A stretch of 64,000 bases of DNA from JAVBJV01 sp031555315 (GCA_031555315.1 JAVBUO010000001.1:1-64000), one strand, 5' to 3'; counted from the first letter of the stretch, positions 24,031-32,482 are shown. Notes: generated by a model from the sequence alone, not told the origin. Numbers and translations are program-made.

Positions 24031-26381
24031 ACATCTCTCGTCCTGTACGCACGGCAACGAGCGGGGTTTCGACCCTGACTCGCTGTCTGCATTGCGGGGC
24101 GGAGAACAAGGATGCCGCCTCGAACTTCTGCTGTACGGGATGCGAGGCCGCCTATGCACTGATCTCGGGCCTCGGGCTCGACACTTTCTATGCGCGGCGC
24201 GAAGGTCAGACCGAAGGAACTTTGCGCCCGCAGATGGAAGACCTGCCGCAGGGGTTTTCCACGCGCGCGGAATCGCTCTCCGACGGCAGATATTCGATCG
24301 ACCTGATGGTGATGGGCCTGACATGCGGTGCATGTGTCTGGCTGATCGAGCAGACCCTGGCCACAGACCCCGTCATCCGCAAGGCGCGCGTGTCGCTTTC
24401 CACGCGGCGGTTGACCGTGGAATGGACCGGCACACCTGAACATGCCGATGTCATCGCCGCCAACGTGGCAAGGCTGGGCTTCAGGGTCGCCCCGTGGACG
24501 CCGGCCTGCCTGGCCGCCGGGGACGACGCCGAACGGCGTTCGCTGATCTGGGCGCTGGGGATCGCGGCCTTCGGGTCGATGAACGTGATGCTGGTCTCGG
24601 TCGCGGTCTGGGCCGGCACGGACATGGGCGATGCGACGCGCAGTCTGATGCACTGGCTGTCGGCGCTGTTCGGCATGCCGGTGATCCTGATCTCGGGCAT
24701 GCCGTTCTATCGTTCGGCATGGCGCGCGCTGCGGGCCGGACGCGCCAACATGGACACCGCGATCTCGCTCGCCGTGCTGCTGACCGGCGCGATGAGCCTG
24801 AGCGAGACGCTGCGCAACGGCACCTACACCTGGTTCGACGGCGCGACGCTGCTGCTGTTTCTGTTGCTGGTCGGCCGCGTGCTGGATCGTGGCGCGCGCA
24901 GCCGCGCCCGCCGCGCCGCCGCTGATCTGCTGGCGCTGCAACAGGGTAGCGTCACGCGCCTGGATGCCGACAATGTCGCCCGTCTGATCACCGTCGATGC
25001 GGTGCGCCGTGGCGACGTGCTGCTGGTCGCTACCGGCGAACGTCTGGCCGTCGATGCCAGCACGAATGCCGATGCCATTCTGGATATGGCGGTGATCACC
25101 GGCGAAAGCCTGCCGCAGAATTTCGCCGCCCATGCGGTCCTGCCGGCCGGCGCCCTGAATATCGGTGCACCTATCCGGGTGACGGCGCTGTCGACCAACG
25201 CCGATTCCTCGCTGTCCACCATGGTGCGGATGATGGACCGCGCCAGCGAGGCACGCGGGCGATTCGTGACGCTGGCCGACCAGATGGCCGGATATTATGT
25301 GCCGGTCGTGCATGCGTTGGCCTTGCTGACGTTTCTGGGCTGGTGGCTCGGTTTCGGCGCCGACTGGCAGACCGCGCTGGTGATCGGTGTGTCGGTGCTG
25401 ATCATCACCTGCCCGTGCGGGTTTGCCATCGCGGTACCATCGGTACAGGTGGTCACCGTCGGCAGCCTGTTCCGCAAGGGTATTCTGGTGACGTCCGGCA
25501 CCGCACTCGAACGTCTGGCCCAGGCTGATTACGTGATGTTCGACAAAACCGGCACGCTGACCGCCGGGCACCCCACCCTGCTGCCCGATCCTGTGCGCAC
25601 ACCGGAAGACGAGCATCTGGCGGCATCGATCGCGCTCGCTTCGCGCCATCCGCTGGCCCGTGCGCTGGTGCGCGCCGTTCCCGATATCGCCAGCGTCTCC
25701 GGCGATGTGCAGGAAGTGCCCGGCGGCGGTCTGATGATGGGAAATGTCCGGCTGGGCAGTCCGCAGTTCTGCGGCCTTGCCGACACCGACATGGGCATGG
25801 CGCTGGTGCTGGCGCAACCGGAACGCGAACCGGTGGTGTTCCGTTTCTCGGACCGTCTGCGCGCCGATGCCGCACAGACCGTGCGTGACCTGCGCGCGCT
25901 GGGGATCGAGGCCGAGTTGATGTCCGGCGATGCCGCCGGCGCGGTGGCAGACGCTGCGTGCGCGGTCGGTATAGAACGCCATACCGCGCGCGCCACGCCC
26001 GCCGACAAAGCGGCCCGGCTCGAAACGTTGCGCGCCGAAGGCCGCAAGGTGCTGATGGTCGGCGACGGCGTGAACGACGGCCCTGCCCTCGCCGCCGCGC
26101 ATGTGTCGGCAAGCCCGGCGGGTGCCACCGATCTGGCTCAGGCTGCGTCTGATTTCGTGCTTCAGTCGGGAAATCTGCATATACTGGTCGATGCAGTGCA
26201 TGCTGCACGGCAGGCCCAGACGATCGCCAAGCAGAACATCGGCTTTTCGCTGCTCTACAATGTCGTCGCGGTGCCGCTGGCCATCTTCGGGCTGGTCATT
26301 CCGCCGATCGCCGCCCTGGTGATGACCAGTTCCGGGCTTGTCGTCATTTGTAACTCTTTACGTGCAGGATCAAACCGATGA
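24027..26381 (+). CDS. ccoI: CcoI/FixI copper P1B-type ATPase
   Basis: A 784-residue Cu+-exporting ATPase for CuB delivery to CcoN. It carries an N-terminal Cys region (CLHCG and FCCTGCEAAY), an HMA domain with GLTCGACVWLIEQ, membrane helices from about residue 170, the phosphatase loop VITGESLPQ, the transport motif ITCPCGFAIAVPS, the phosphorylation site MFDKTGTLTAG and the hinge MVGDGVNDGPALAAA. Order and length match FixI. It overlaps ccoH by ATGA and ccoS by 4 nt. Confidence 0.97.
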   Translation: MNISRPVRTATSGVSTLTRCLHCGAENKDAASNFCCTGCEAAYALISGLGLDTFYARREGQTEGTLRPQMEDLPQGFSTRAESLSDGRYSIDLMVMGLTCGACVWLIEQTLATDPVIRKARVSLSTRRLTVEWTGTPEHADVIAANVARLGFRVAPWTPACLAAGDDAERRSLIWALGIAAFGSMNVMLVSVAVWAGTDMGDATRSLMHWLSALFGMPVILISGMPFYRSAWRALRAGRANMDTAISLAVLLTGAMSLSETLRNGTYTWFDGATLLLFLLLVGRVLDRGARSRARRAAADLLALQQGSVTRLDADNVARLITVDAVRRGDVLLVATGERLAVDASTNADAILDMAVITGESLPQNFAAHAVLPAGALNIGAPIRVTALSTNADSSLSTMVRMMDRASEARGRFVTLADQMAGYYVPVVHALALLTFLGWWLGFGADWQTALVIGVSVLIITCPCGFAIAVPSVQVVTVGSLFRKGILVTSGTALERLAQADYVMFDKTGTLTAGHPTLLPDPVRTPEDEHLAASIALASRHPLARALVRAVPDIASVSGDVQEVPGGGLMMGNVRLGSPQFCGLADTDMGMALVLAQPEREPVVFRFSDRLRADAAQTVRDLRALGIEAELMSGDAAGAVADAACAVGIERHTARATPADKAARLETLRAEGRKVLMVGDGVNDGPALAAAHVSASPAGATDLAQAASDFVLQSGNLHILVDAVHAARQAQTIAKQNIGFSLLYNVVAVPLAIFGLVIPPIAALVMTSSGLVVICNSLRAGSNR

Positions 26382-26560
26382 CCGCTTTGCTCCTCCTCGT
26401 TCCCCTTACGGCCTTCCTTGCGGTAGTCGGCCTGCTGCTGTTCATCTGGACGGTCCGTACCGGCCAGTACGAAGACATGGACGGCGCTGCCAGCCGCATT
26501 CTGTTCGATACACCTCCACAATCCTCAACGACCTCTGAAAAGGACAATCAGAATGGTTAG
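26378..26560 (+). CDS. ccoS: CcoS/FixS oxidase maturation protein
   Basis: A 60-residue single-helix protein: LLLLVPLTAFLAVVGLLLFIW then the family pattern W-x-x-x-x-G-Q-Y-x-D-x-x-x-x-A-x-R-I-L-F-D, seen here as WTVRTGQYEDMDGAASRILF. CcoS is needed for cofactor insertion into CcoN. The C-terminal 17 residues are polar and variable. It overlaps both the preceding ccoI and the following small gene. Confidence 0.95.
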   Translation: MTALLLLVPLTAFLAVVGLLLFIWTVRTGQYEDMDGAASRILFDTPPQSSTTSEKDNQNG

Positions 26561-26732
26561 CTATGTAATTTTCGGTGCCCTGGCGGTTATTTCCGCACTG
26601 GTGGGCGTTCTGACCGCCGCCATGGCGGCCGATAGCAAGCTTATGGCCTTCGGGATCGGCCTGCTTATTTTTGGTGTGGCCTTCACGCTGTTCCTGATCA
26701 GGAAGCGCAGCGAGGAAGCGGCCGGGCACTAA
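26553..26732 (+). CDS. Small two-helix membrane protein downstream of ccoS
   Basis: A 59-residue protein starting with an ATG inside the last codons of ccoS. It has two hydrophobic stretches (VIFGALAVISALVGVLTAAM and LMAFGIGLLIFGVAFTLFLI) separated by a short loop (AADSK) and a charged tail (RKRSEEAAGH). AAAGGA lies about 11 nt upstream. It is the last gene before a perfect terminator, so it is co-transcribed with the oxidase biogenesis genes. I do not recognise the family. The position suggests a ninth cbb3-locus component, possibly an assembly or stability factor (inference). Confidence 0.75.
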   Translation: MVSYVIFGALAVISALVGVLTAAMAADSKLMAFGIGLLIFGVAFTLFLIRKRSEEAAGH

Positions 26733-26968
26733 GCCGCCCGATCGAGCCAGATCAAGGAACGTCCGGGCAATGTCCCGGACGTTCTTTTTTCAGGATTTGC
26801 GCGACAGTCAGGCCGCCTGCCCTGAAGCCGAACAGAGATACAGGGCCAGTCCTCGGGACCGCCATATGGTTCGCCGACCGAAACCCGGTCCCCTTTTCTT
26901 AAGACCAAAGGTTCTGAAAACTCGCTGACATGCTGCCGAGTGACGATATAACCCTGGCCGGACTTCAT
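26729..26968 (-). pseudogene. SH3-like domain protein, reading frame disrupted
   Basis: The minus-strand frame from the ATG at 26968 (AAGGA 6 nt upstream) reads GYIVTRQHVSEFSEPL, then LRKGDRVSVGEPYGGPEDW, a close match to a small variant SH3-like family (pattern: E-F-x-x-P-L-x-L-x-x-G-D-x-V-x-V-G-x-x-Y-x-G-P-E-x-W). Immediately after W the frame loses similarity (PCISVRLQGRRPDCR) and runs 79 residues into the cco terminator. The expected continuation (hydrophobic-C-S-x-x-G-Q) appears in a second frame as LYLCSASGQAA, and the final GG-hydrophobic-x-x-x-Q-I-L piece in a third (GGLTVAQILKKE). Two indels are the simplest reading. It follows pxpC by 43 bp. Confidence 0.4.
26757..26790 (+). terminator. 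Rho-independent terminator of the cco operon
   Basis: GGAACGTCCGGG pairs with CCCGGACGTTC across a short loop and is followed by six T. It ends transcription after the 59-aa gene. Confidence 0.95.
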
Positions 26969-27011
26969 GGATATCCTTCGCCAGCCTGGTAATGGACAAC
27001 CACCTGAAAGC

Positions 27012-27965
27012 TTACTTCCAGCCATTGCGCGACAAGGCCGCCAGGTACCCTTCCAGAGCCGCCCGGCGCGACCGCGCCGCCAGTACCGCCTGTTCGGCGC
27101 TGACTGCGCGGAAGCTGACATGCTCGCGGCTGCGTAACTGCGCGAATCCATCCTGATCGACGGACAACAGCGTGGCGATCTTCGGGTAGCCGCCGGTCGG
27201 CTGATGATCGGCCAGCAGGACGATCGGATCGCCGTGCCCGGGCACCTGCACCGACCCGCGCGACAGGGCTTCCGATGGGATATCGAGCGCCTGCACGGAC
27301 AGCCGCGGCCCTTTCAGGCGCACGCCCATGCGGTCGTAATCGCTGCTCAGCATGTAAGAACGCGACAGAAACAGCGACAGCGTCTCCGCGTCGAAATACC
27401 GCTCCTGCGGCCCGAGCACCACGCGCACATGCCGGTTCGGATAGCCGAACGCCGGCAGCGGCAGATCGGCTTCGCGCGCCGGGCGCAGTTCGGCATCCTC
27501 GACGACGATCTGCCGGCCCTCGAACAGACTGCCGCCGCCGAAGTCCGACATGTAATGCGTGGCGGCGCTGCCCAGCCACGACCGCGCCGCCAGCCGTCCG
27601 GCAAACGCCAGATAGGTCCAACTGCCCCAGAAGCCGGGCTTGACGCTGACGGTCTGTCCCGCGCGCACGCTGAAGACGCTCCAGGCGCCGACTTGCGCGC
27701 CGTCGACGTCGACGCGAAACCCACCGCCGGTCGACGCCAGCGTGACGGCGCCCTGCTCGCAGCGCAGCGACATGCCGCCGATCGTCGTCTCGATCGCCGC
27801 CATACCGGGGGGATTACCAAGCGCCGCCTGTCCGATGGCAAAGGCAGTGCGATCCATCGGTCCCGATTCCGTCACCCCATAGCGCAGCATGCCGAAGCGG
27901 CCGGCATCCTGCACCGTGGTCAACGGGCCGGCGTGGACGATCGTGAAAACCGCCTGTCCGCTCAT
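27012..27965 (-). CDS. pxpC: 5-oxoprolinase subunit PxpC (KipA family)
   Basis: A 317-residue biotin-dependent carboxyltransferase-fold protein of the KipA/PxpC family: TIVHAGPLTTVQDAGRFGML near the start, GVTESGPMDRTAFAIGQ, ALGNPPGMAAIETTIGG, and near the end VLLADHQPTGGYPKIATL. With PxpA and PxpB it hydrolyses 5-oxoproline to glutamate using ATP. The ATG at 27965 overlaps the pxpB stop (ATGA); the frame is open further upstream but only over pxpB. Confidence 0.9.
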   Translation of the reverse strand: MSGQAVFTIVHAGPLTTVQDAGRFGMLRYGVTESGPMDRTAFAIGQAALGNPPGMAAIETTIGGMSLRCEQGAVTLASTGGGFRVDVDGAQVGAWSVFSVRAGQTVSVKPGFWGSWTYLAFAGRLAARSWLGSAATHYMSDFGGGSLFEGRQIVVEDAELRPAREADLPLPAFGYPNRHVRVVLGPQERYFDAETLSLFLSRSYMLSSDYDRMGVRLKGPRLSVQALDIPSEALSRGSVQVPGHGDPIVLLADHQPTGGYPKIATLLSVDQDGFAQLRSREHVSFRAVSAEQAVLAARSRRAALEGYLAALSRNGWK

Positions 27966-28627
27966 GACATAAGGTCCGCGGAAATACGGCGGAACCGCAC
28001 ACGGTCTCCGACCTCGAACAGGAACGGATGCCCGGCCTCGGGGCGCAGGATCTGGGTCGGCGAACGGCCGATCACCCACCAGCCGGTGGGCGCGATCATC
28101 GTCGTCACCAGCGCCATCGCGCCGGCGATCATCACGCTGCCGGCCGGCAGGCCGCGCACCGGTTCGGTCTTGCGCGGAATCCGGATCGTCTGCGGCACAC
28201 CGCCCAGATACGCGTATCCGGGCGCAAACCCGTACATGTAGACACGGTACTCTCCGGCCAGATGCGCCGCGATCAGCGCCTCCTCGCTCATCCCGACACG
28301 TTTCGCCGCCTCGTGCAGGTCCGGTGCGAAGGGGGGCTCGTAACAGACCAGCACTTCGCGCTGTGTGCCCGCGACCGGCACATTCTGCATCACAGCCAGA
28401 AGGCGTTCGATATGGGCCAACACCTCGCGCAGCTCGATGCGCAACGGATCGTAGCCGATCAGGATCGAGGTGAAGGCCGGCACGCTTTCGGTAAATCCCG
28501 TGAAAGGTTCGGCGAGCAGCGCCGCATCCAGCGCCAGCACGCGCGCATGTACAGCCTCGTCGATGCGATCACCGAACTCGACCAGCACCCCCGTATCGGC
28601 GACGGGCCGCAGACACGGGGTGTTCAT
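27962..28627 (-). CDS. pxpB: 5-oxoprolinase subunit PxpB (KipI family)
   Basis: A 221-residue KipI/PxpB family protein. Signature blocks are RPVADTGVLVEFGDRID, AFTSILIGYDPLRI, EVLVCYEPPFAPDLHEAAK and the conserved VYMYGFAPGYAYLGGVP with PRKTEPVRGLPAGSVMIAG. It lies between pxpA and pxpC with overlaps on both sides, which fixes it as the metabolic 5-oxoprolinase rather than a Bacillus-type sporulation inhibitor. Confidence 0.92.
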   Translation of the reverse strand: MNTPCLRPVADTGVLVEFGDRIDEAVHARVLALDAALLAEPFTGFTESVPAFTSILIGYDPLRIELREVLAHIERLLAVMQNVPVAGTQREVLVCYEPPFAPDLHEAAKRVGMSEEALIAAHLAGEYRVYMYGFAPGYAYLGGVPQTIRIPRKTEPVRGLPAGSVMIAGAMALVTTMIAPTGWWVIGRSPTQILRPEAGHPFLFEVGDRVRFRRISADLMS

Positions 28628-29388
28628 GCGGGCACGAATGCTTTGATGGCAACGCCTGCCGCTTCCAGCGCGCGGCGGATCTGCCCTGCGACATCGACCG
28701 CGTGCGCATTGTCGCCATGAACGCAGATCGAATGCGCGGGCAGAGCAACCTCGCCGCCATCTACCGTCGGCATTCGACCGGTTTCCAGGAATTTCAACAG
28801 GCGCTGCGCGGCAAAATCCGCATCCTCGATCAGTGCGTCCGGGCGGCTGCGCGACACCAGGTGACCGCTGGGCATATAGGCACGATCGGCAAATACCTCG
28901 CTGAATACCGCCAGCCCGGCGCCGCGCCCGGCGTCTTCAAGCTGTGTGCCCGCAATGGCGAGCAGCGGCATATCCCGGTCGATCGCCCGCACGGCGCGCG
29001 CTATGGCATCGGCGACGTCGCGCTCCTCGGACGCCAGATTGGCCAGCGCGCCATGCGCCTTCACGTAACGCACTTTCACGCCCGCCAGCGCGCCGACCCC
29101 GATCAGCGCACCGATCTGTGCCGCGACGAAGCGTTCGATCTCGGCGAGCGTGCACGGCAGACGGCGGCGGCCGAACCCTTCCTTGTCGGGATAGCCGGGA
29201 TGTGCGCCCACCGTTACCCCATTCTCTTTCGCGAGCGAGAGGGTCAGAAACATCGTCTCGGGATCGCTGGCATGGCCGCCGCATGCCACGTTGGCGCTGC
29301 TGAGCAGCTTCAGCAGCGCCGCATCGTTTCCCTTGGTCCAGGGGCCATAGCCCTCGCCAAGATCCGCGTTCAGATCGATCGACTGCAT
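28624..29388 (-). CDS. pxpA: 5-oxoprolinase subunit PxpA (LamB/YcsF family)
   Basis: A 254-residue TIM-barrel-like LamB/YcsF protein. It starts MQSIDLNADLGEGYGPW and continues with SSANVACGGHASDPETM, the invariant GVTVGAHPGYPDKEGFGRR, VRYVKAHGALAN and SICVHGDNAHAVDVA. PxpA is the catalytic partner of PxpBC in ATP-dependent 5-oxoproline ring opening. The ATG at 29388 has AAGGGAG about 5-7 nt upstream. First gene of the pxpABC operon. Confidence 0.93.
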   Translation of the reverse strand: MQSIDLNADLGEGYGPWTKGNDAALLKLLSSANVACGGHASDPETMFLTLSLAKENGVTVGAHPGYPDKEGFGRRRLPCTLAEIERFVAAQIGALIGVGALAGVKVRYVKAHGALANLASEERDVADAIARAVRAIDRDMPLLAIAGTQLEDAGRGAGLAVFSEVFADRAYMPSGHLVSRSRPDALIEDADFAAQRLLKFLETGRMPTVDGGEVALPAHSICVHGDNAHAVDVAGQIRRALEAAGVAIKAFVPA

Positions 29389-29508
29389 ACGGCTCCCTTC
29401 ATGTCCGGACAAGCAACGATACTAATCGCAAAGCGCGCGGCTTGCGAAGCCTTCCCCTGCACCCGGTTGGCGGCTAAATGAGCGGTGCGCTTTCCCCAGG
29501 AGAATAAA

Positions 29509-29898
29509 ATGAATGTGTGGCTGCTGGCAGCAGGTATTCTGTCGCTCGTCACCGCGCTGGTTCATATCTTCGCCGGCGGACCGGAAATCCACGACGTCGT
29601 TCAGGCAGCCCCCCTGCCCCTCGTGCCGCTGGCCGCGATGGCCGTGATCTGGCATGCGGTATCGGCCCTGCTGGTCATCAACAGCATCGTGTTGCTGTAT
29701 GTGGCCCGCCATCGTCGCGCCTCTGCCGCCCTCGTGCCGGTTCTCGCGCAGTATCTGGCGTTCGCCGTACTGTTCGTGGTCTACGATCTGTGGCGCCTCG
29801 ATTCCCTGCTAGCCATGCCGCAATGGACGGTTTTCCTGGTAATCCCGGTGCTGGCCGCGATCGGGCTGCGCCAGCGCGGAAAAACCGCCGGACGGTAG
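29509..29898 (+). CDS. Small four-helix membrane protein
   Basis: A 129-residue protein with four predicted helices: VWLLAAGILSLVTALVHIFAG, LVPLAAMAVIWHAVSALLVI, LVPVLAQYLAFAVLFVVYDL and TVFLVIPVLAAIGL. A His in helix 1 (VHIFAGG) and one in helix 2 (WHAVSA) recur in similar small uncharacterised membrane proteins. CAGGAG lies 7 nt before the ATG at 29509. It is divergent from pxpA and convergent with the next gene. The function is unknown. Confidence 0.8.
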   Translation: MNVWLLAAGILSLVTALVHIFAGGPEIHDVVQAAPLPLVPLAAMAVIWHAVSALLVINSIVLLYVARHRRASAALVPVLAQYLAFAVLFVVYDLWRLDSLLAMPQWTVFLVIPVLAAIGLRQRGKTAGR

Positions 29899-29903
29899 AG
29901 CGG

Positions 29904-30302
29904 TTACCGCGCCAGCACGATCCGCCCGACAACCCGACCGTCCTGCGGGTCGACCAGCAGGACACGCGCCGCACCGCCGCCGGTGACGTGCACGGCCAGC
30001 CGTTCGCCCGCCGTCGCAATGCCGGCGATCTGGCTGCCGGCCGGCTCGTCCAGAGCACGCACGAACGGCTCGCCCGCCGTAACCGGCGCCGAAGATTCCA
30101 CCCGGGCCGGCGTCCGCCCGCCGCTCATGCGCCCGGCCATCATCACGCCGAGCGCGATCACGCCGACAACCAGCATGATGCCCATCACGACGATGGCGAT
30201 CAGCAGTATCTTGTAACCGCGCGTGCCGGGGGCCAGCGCGGAAAGCGGCGGTCTGGCGTCTGTATCCGTTGCGGTCTGTTCTGGTATAGTCGTCGCGCCC
30301 AT
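29904..30302 (-). CDS. Single-pass membrane protein of unknown function
   Basis: A 132-residue protein with a cytoplasmic N-terminus (~28 residues), one helix (ILLIAIVVMGIMLVVGVIAL) and a ~75-residue outside domain that looks beta-rich (SQIAGIATAGERLAVHVTGG, ARVLLVDPQDGRVVGRIVL). The same neighbourhood, beside an RluA-family gene, is common in alphaproteobacteria, but the function is not known. GGAG lies 8 nt before its ATG at 30302. That start codon overlaps the divergent rluD start in the palindrome CATG. Confidence 0.75.
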   Translation of the reverse strand: MGATTIPEQTATDTDARPPLSALAPGTRGYKILLIAIVVMGIMLVVGVIALGVMMAGRMSGGRTPARVESSAPVTAGEPFVRALDEPAGSQIAGIATAGERLAVHVTGGGAARVLLVDPQDGRVVGRIVLAR

Positions 30303-31269
30303 GTCCAAACTCCGTGAAGTCCGCGCCGCCCCGCTTGCCACGGGCGAACGCACAGACCGTTTCCTTGCCACCGCCTTAGGCGACCTTTCACGCTCGCGCG
30401 TCAAGTCGCTGATCGAGGCCGGCGCCATCCTGTGTAACGGACGGCCGGTGACCGATCCATCCGCTTCCGTCAAGGCCGACGCGCTGTATACACTGTTGAT
30501 CCCCGATCCACGCCCGGCAGAGCCCGAACCGCAAGACATCCCCTTTCCGATTCTGTACGAGGACGCCGATCTGATCGTGCTCGACAAGCCGGCCGGACTG
30601 GTGGTGCATCCGGCCCCGGGAAACGAGGACCGCACGCTGGTCAATGCGCTGCTCGCCCATTGCGGTCCGGATCTGCCCGGCATCGGCGGCGAAAAACGCC
30701 CCGGCATCGTTCATCGGTTGGACAAGGACACATCGGGCGTCATGGTGGTCGCCAAGACCGAGATCGCCCTCGCCACACTGTCGGCCGCGTTTGCCGCCCG
30801 CGATCTGGACCGCAGCTATCTCGCGCTGTGCTGGGGTGTGCCAGCTTCGGCAGCGGGGGAAATCGAAAGCCAGATCGGCCGCGACCCGCGCGACCGCAAG
30901 CGCATGGCGGTACTGCCGCGCGGCGGCAAATATGCGCTGACCGGATACCGCACTCTGCGGGTCTGGCAGATGGCTGCCGCATTGCTGGAATGCAGACTGG
31001 CGACAGGTCGCACGCATCAGATCCGCGTGCACATGGCGCATCTGGGGCATCCGCTGATCGGCGATCCGGTGTATCTGCGCCGCGTACCCGCCGCCGCCCG
31101 CCGCCTGTCGGGCGAGGAAATACGCCGCCTTCTGCTGGATTTCCCACGTCAGGCGCTGCACGCCAACCGGCTGGCCTTCGCACATCCACGCACCGGCGCG
31201 GCGCTGTCGTTCGAGACCCCGGCTCCCCCTGATATGACATCTCTGATTACCGCTTTGGATACAATATAA
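30301..31269 (+). CDS. rluD: RluA/RluD-family 23S rRNA pseudouridine synthase
   Basis: A 322-residue enzyme. The N-terminal S4-like domain reads RTDRFLATALGDLSRSRVKS; the catalytic domain has LIVLDKPAGLVVHPAPGNED, the active-site motif GIVHRLDKDTSGVMVVAKT (catalytic Asp), and TGRTHQIRVHMAHLGHPLIG. It isomerises uridines in 23S rRNA helix 69 or a related stem-loop; the exact member (RluC or RluD) is not certain. The ATG at 30301 lacks a strong ribosome site and shares its bases with the divergent gene's start. Confidence 0.88.
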   Translation: MSKLREVRAAPLATGERTDRFLATALGDLSRSRVKSLIEAGAILCNGRPVTDPSASVKADALYTLLIPDPRPAEPEPQDIPFPILYEDADLIVLDKPAGLVVHPAPGNEDRTLVNALLAHCGPDLPGIGGEKRPGIVHRLDKDTSGVMVVAKTEIALATLSAAFAARDLDRSYLALCWGVPASAAGEIESQIGRDPRDRKRMAVLPRGGKYALTGYRTLRVWQMAAALLECRLATGRTHQIRVHMAHLGHPLIGDPVYLRRVPAAARRLSGEEIRRLLLDFPRQALHANRLAFAHPRTGAALSFETPAPPDMTSLITALDTI

Positions 31270-31290
31270 AGGACTTATTTAGTCCTGTTT
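31270..31290 (+). terminator. Weak hairpin terminator after rluD
   Basis: AGGACT (31270-31275) pairs with AGTCCT (31281-31286), loop TATTT, followed by GTTTTC. It lies directly after the rluD stop and before the rpoH promoter. Confidence 0.5.
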
Positions 31291-31292
31291 TC

Positions 31293-31321
31293 TTGACGAA
31301 AGCCGAAACACTCTGTATAAG
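31293..31321 (+). promoter_or_regulatory. Strong sigma70-type promoter for rpoH
   Basis: TTGACG (31293-31298) and TATAAG (31316-31321) are separated by exactly 17 bp. The inferred start near 31328 gives an rpoH leader of about 165 nt. Confidence 0.75.
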
Positions 31322-31494
31322 AATCAGACTGCACGCAGAGGGTGATATGCGTACAGTGCGGAATGACCTTTCGGTTGCCTAGATCGGGACCGGGAAGTTT
31401 AGGGAAATCCGCCCGGCTCACCCGGCTTTACGCCAACCGGTAGATGCACTGCGCCGACTGGGCAGACCGCAGACGCCGTATGAAAGGAAACTTG

Positions 31495-32403
31495 ATGGCC
31501 ACCGCAGTCGCTACACTGACGCCAGAAGGGAGCCTCACGCGTTATCTTCAGCAGATCCGGAAATTCCCGGTTCTGAGCGCGGAAGAAGAGCTCCGTCTTG
31601 CCCAGTCCTGGCGGGATAAGGCAGACACCAGGGCCGCCCACAAACTGGTCACTTCGCACCTTCGGCTGGTGGTGAAGATCGCCATGGGCTATCGCGGCTA
31701 CGGCCTGCCCGTGGGCGAGCTGATCAGCGAAGGCAATGTCGGCATGATGCAGGCCGTGAAACGGTTCGATCCGGATCGCGGTTTCCGGCTGGCCACCTAT
31801 GCCATGTGGTGGATCCGCGCCTCGATCCAGGAATACATCCTGCATTCGTGGTCGCTGGTCAAAATGGGCACCACGGCGGCCCAGAAGAAGCTGTTCTTCA
31901 ACCTGCGTCGCCTGAAGGGACAGATGCAGGCGATCGAGGACGGCGATCTGCGCCCCGAACACGTCAGCAAGATCGCCCACACGCTGGGTGTGCCGGAACA
32001 GGACGTGGTGTCGATGAACCGGCGTCTGTCGGCGCCGGACAACAGCCTGAACGCACCGCTGCGCGCCGATGGCGACAGCCTCGACGAATGGCAGGACTTT
32101 CTGGTCGATCACACCGACAGCCAGGAAACCCAACTGGCGGAACATCAGGAACAGACCGGACGTCAGACGCTGCTGAATCAGGCGCTGGACACGCTCAATG
32201 CGCGTGAACGCCATATCCTGATCGAGCGCCGGCTGAAGGAAGAGCCGACCACCCTGGAAGAGCTTTCGACGCAGTACGGCATCTCGCGCGAACGGGTGCG
32301 TCAGATTGAAGTGCGCGCGTTCGAGAAGATCCAGAAGTCGATCAAGGCACAGGTCAGCGCGCAGCGTCAGAAGGAAATCGCTGCCAGCGCGGTGCGCACA
32401 TAA
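31495..32403 (+). CDS. rpoH: RNA polymerase sigma-32 factor (RpoH)
   Basis: A 302-residue heat-shock sigma factor. Region 1/2: SLTRYLQQIRKFPVLSAEEE, LVTSHLRLVVKIAMGYRGYG, and 2.4 RLATYAMWWIRASIQEYIL. The RpoH box AAQKKLFFNLRRLK separates it from housekeeping sigma factors. Region 4.2 is TLEELSTQYGISRERVRQIE. It directs transcription of chaperone and protease genes. The ATG at 31495 follows AAAGGAAA; upstream in-frame codons have no family similarity. The long leader before it suggests control of translation, perhaps by temperature (inference). Confidence 0.96.
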   Translation: MATAVATLTPEGSLTRYLQQIRKFPVLSAEEELRLAQSWRDKADTRAAHKLVTSHLRLVVKIAMGYRGYGLPVGELISEGNVGMMQAVKRFDPDRGFRLATYAMWWIRASIQEYILHSWSLVKMGTTAAQKKLFFNLRRLKGQMQAIEDGDLRPEHVSKIAHTLGVPEQDVVSMNRRLSAPDNSLNAPLRADGDSLDEWQDFLVDHTDSQETQLAEHQEQTGRQTLLNQALDTLNARERHILIERRLKEEPTTLEELSTQYGISRERVRQIEVRAFEKIQKSIKAQVSAQRQKEIAASAVRT

Positions 32404-32416
32404 GCATCCTCATAGA

Positions 32417-32457
32417 ACGGACTTCTATCCAGGCTGGGTTGGATGGAAGTCCGTTTT
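32417..32457 (+). terminator. Rho-independent terminator after rpoH
   Basis: AACGGACTTC pairs with GAAGTCCGTT, with a long inner arm, followed by TTATTT. It lies between rpoH and the convergent membrane-protein gene. Confidence 0.85.
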
Positions 32458-32482
32458 ATTTAAATATTTTATTTTCAATAGA

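Noticed and set aside
24009..26201. Long minus-strand open frame opposite ccoI
   Set aside because: It is a GC-driven shadow: low-complexity His/Gln/Arg-rich translation with no family motif, fully covered by the clear P-type ATPase.
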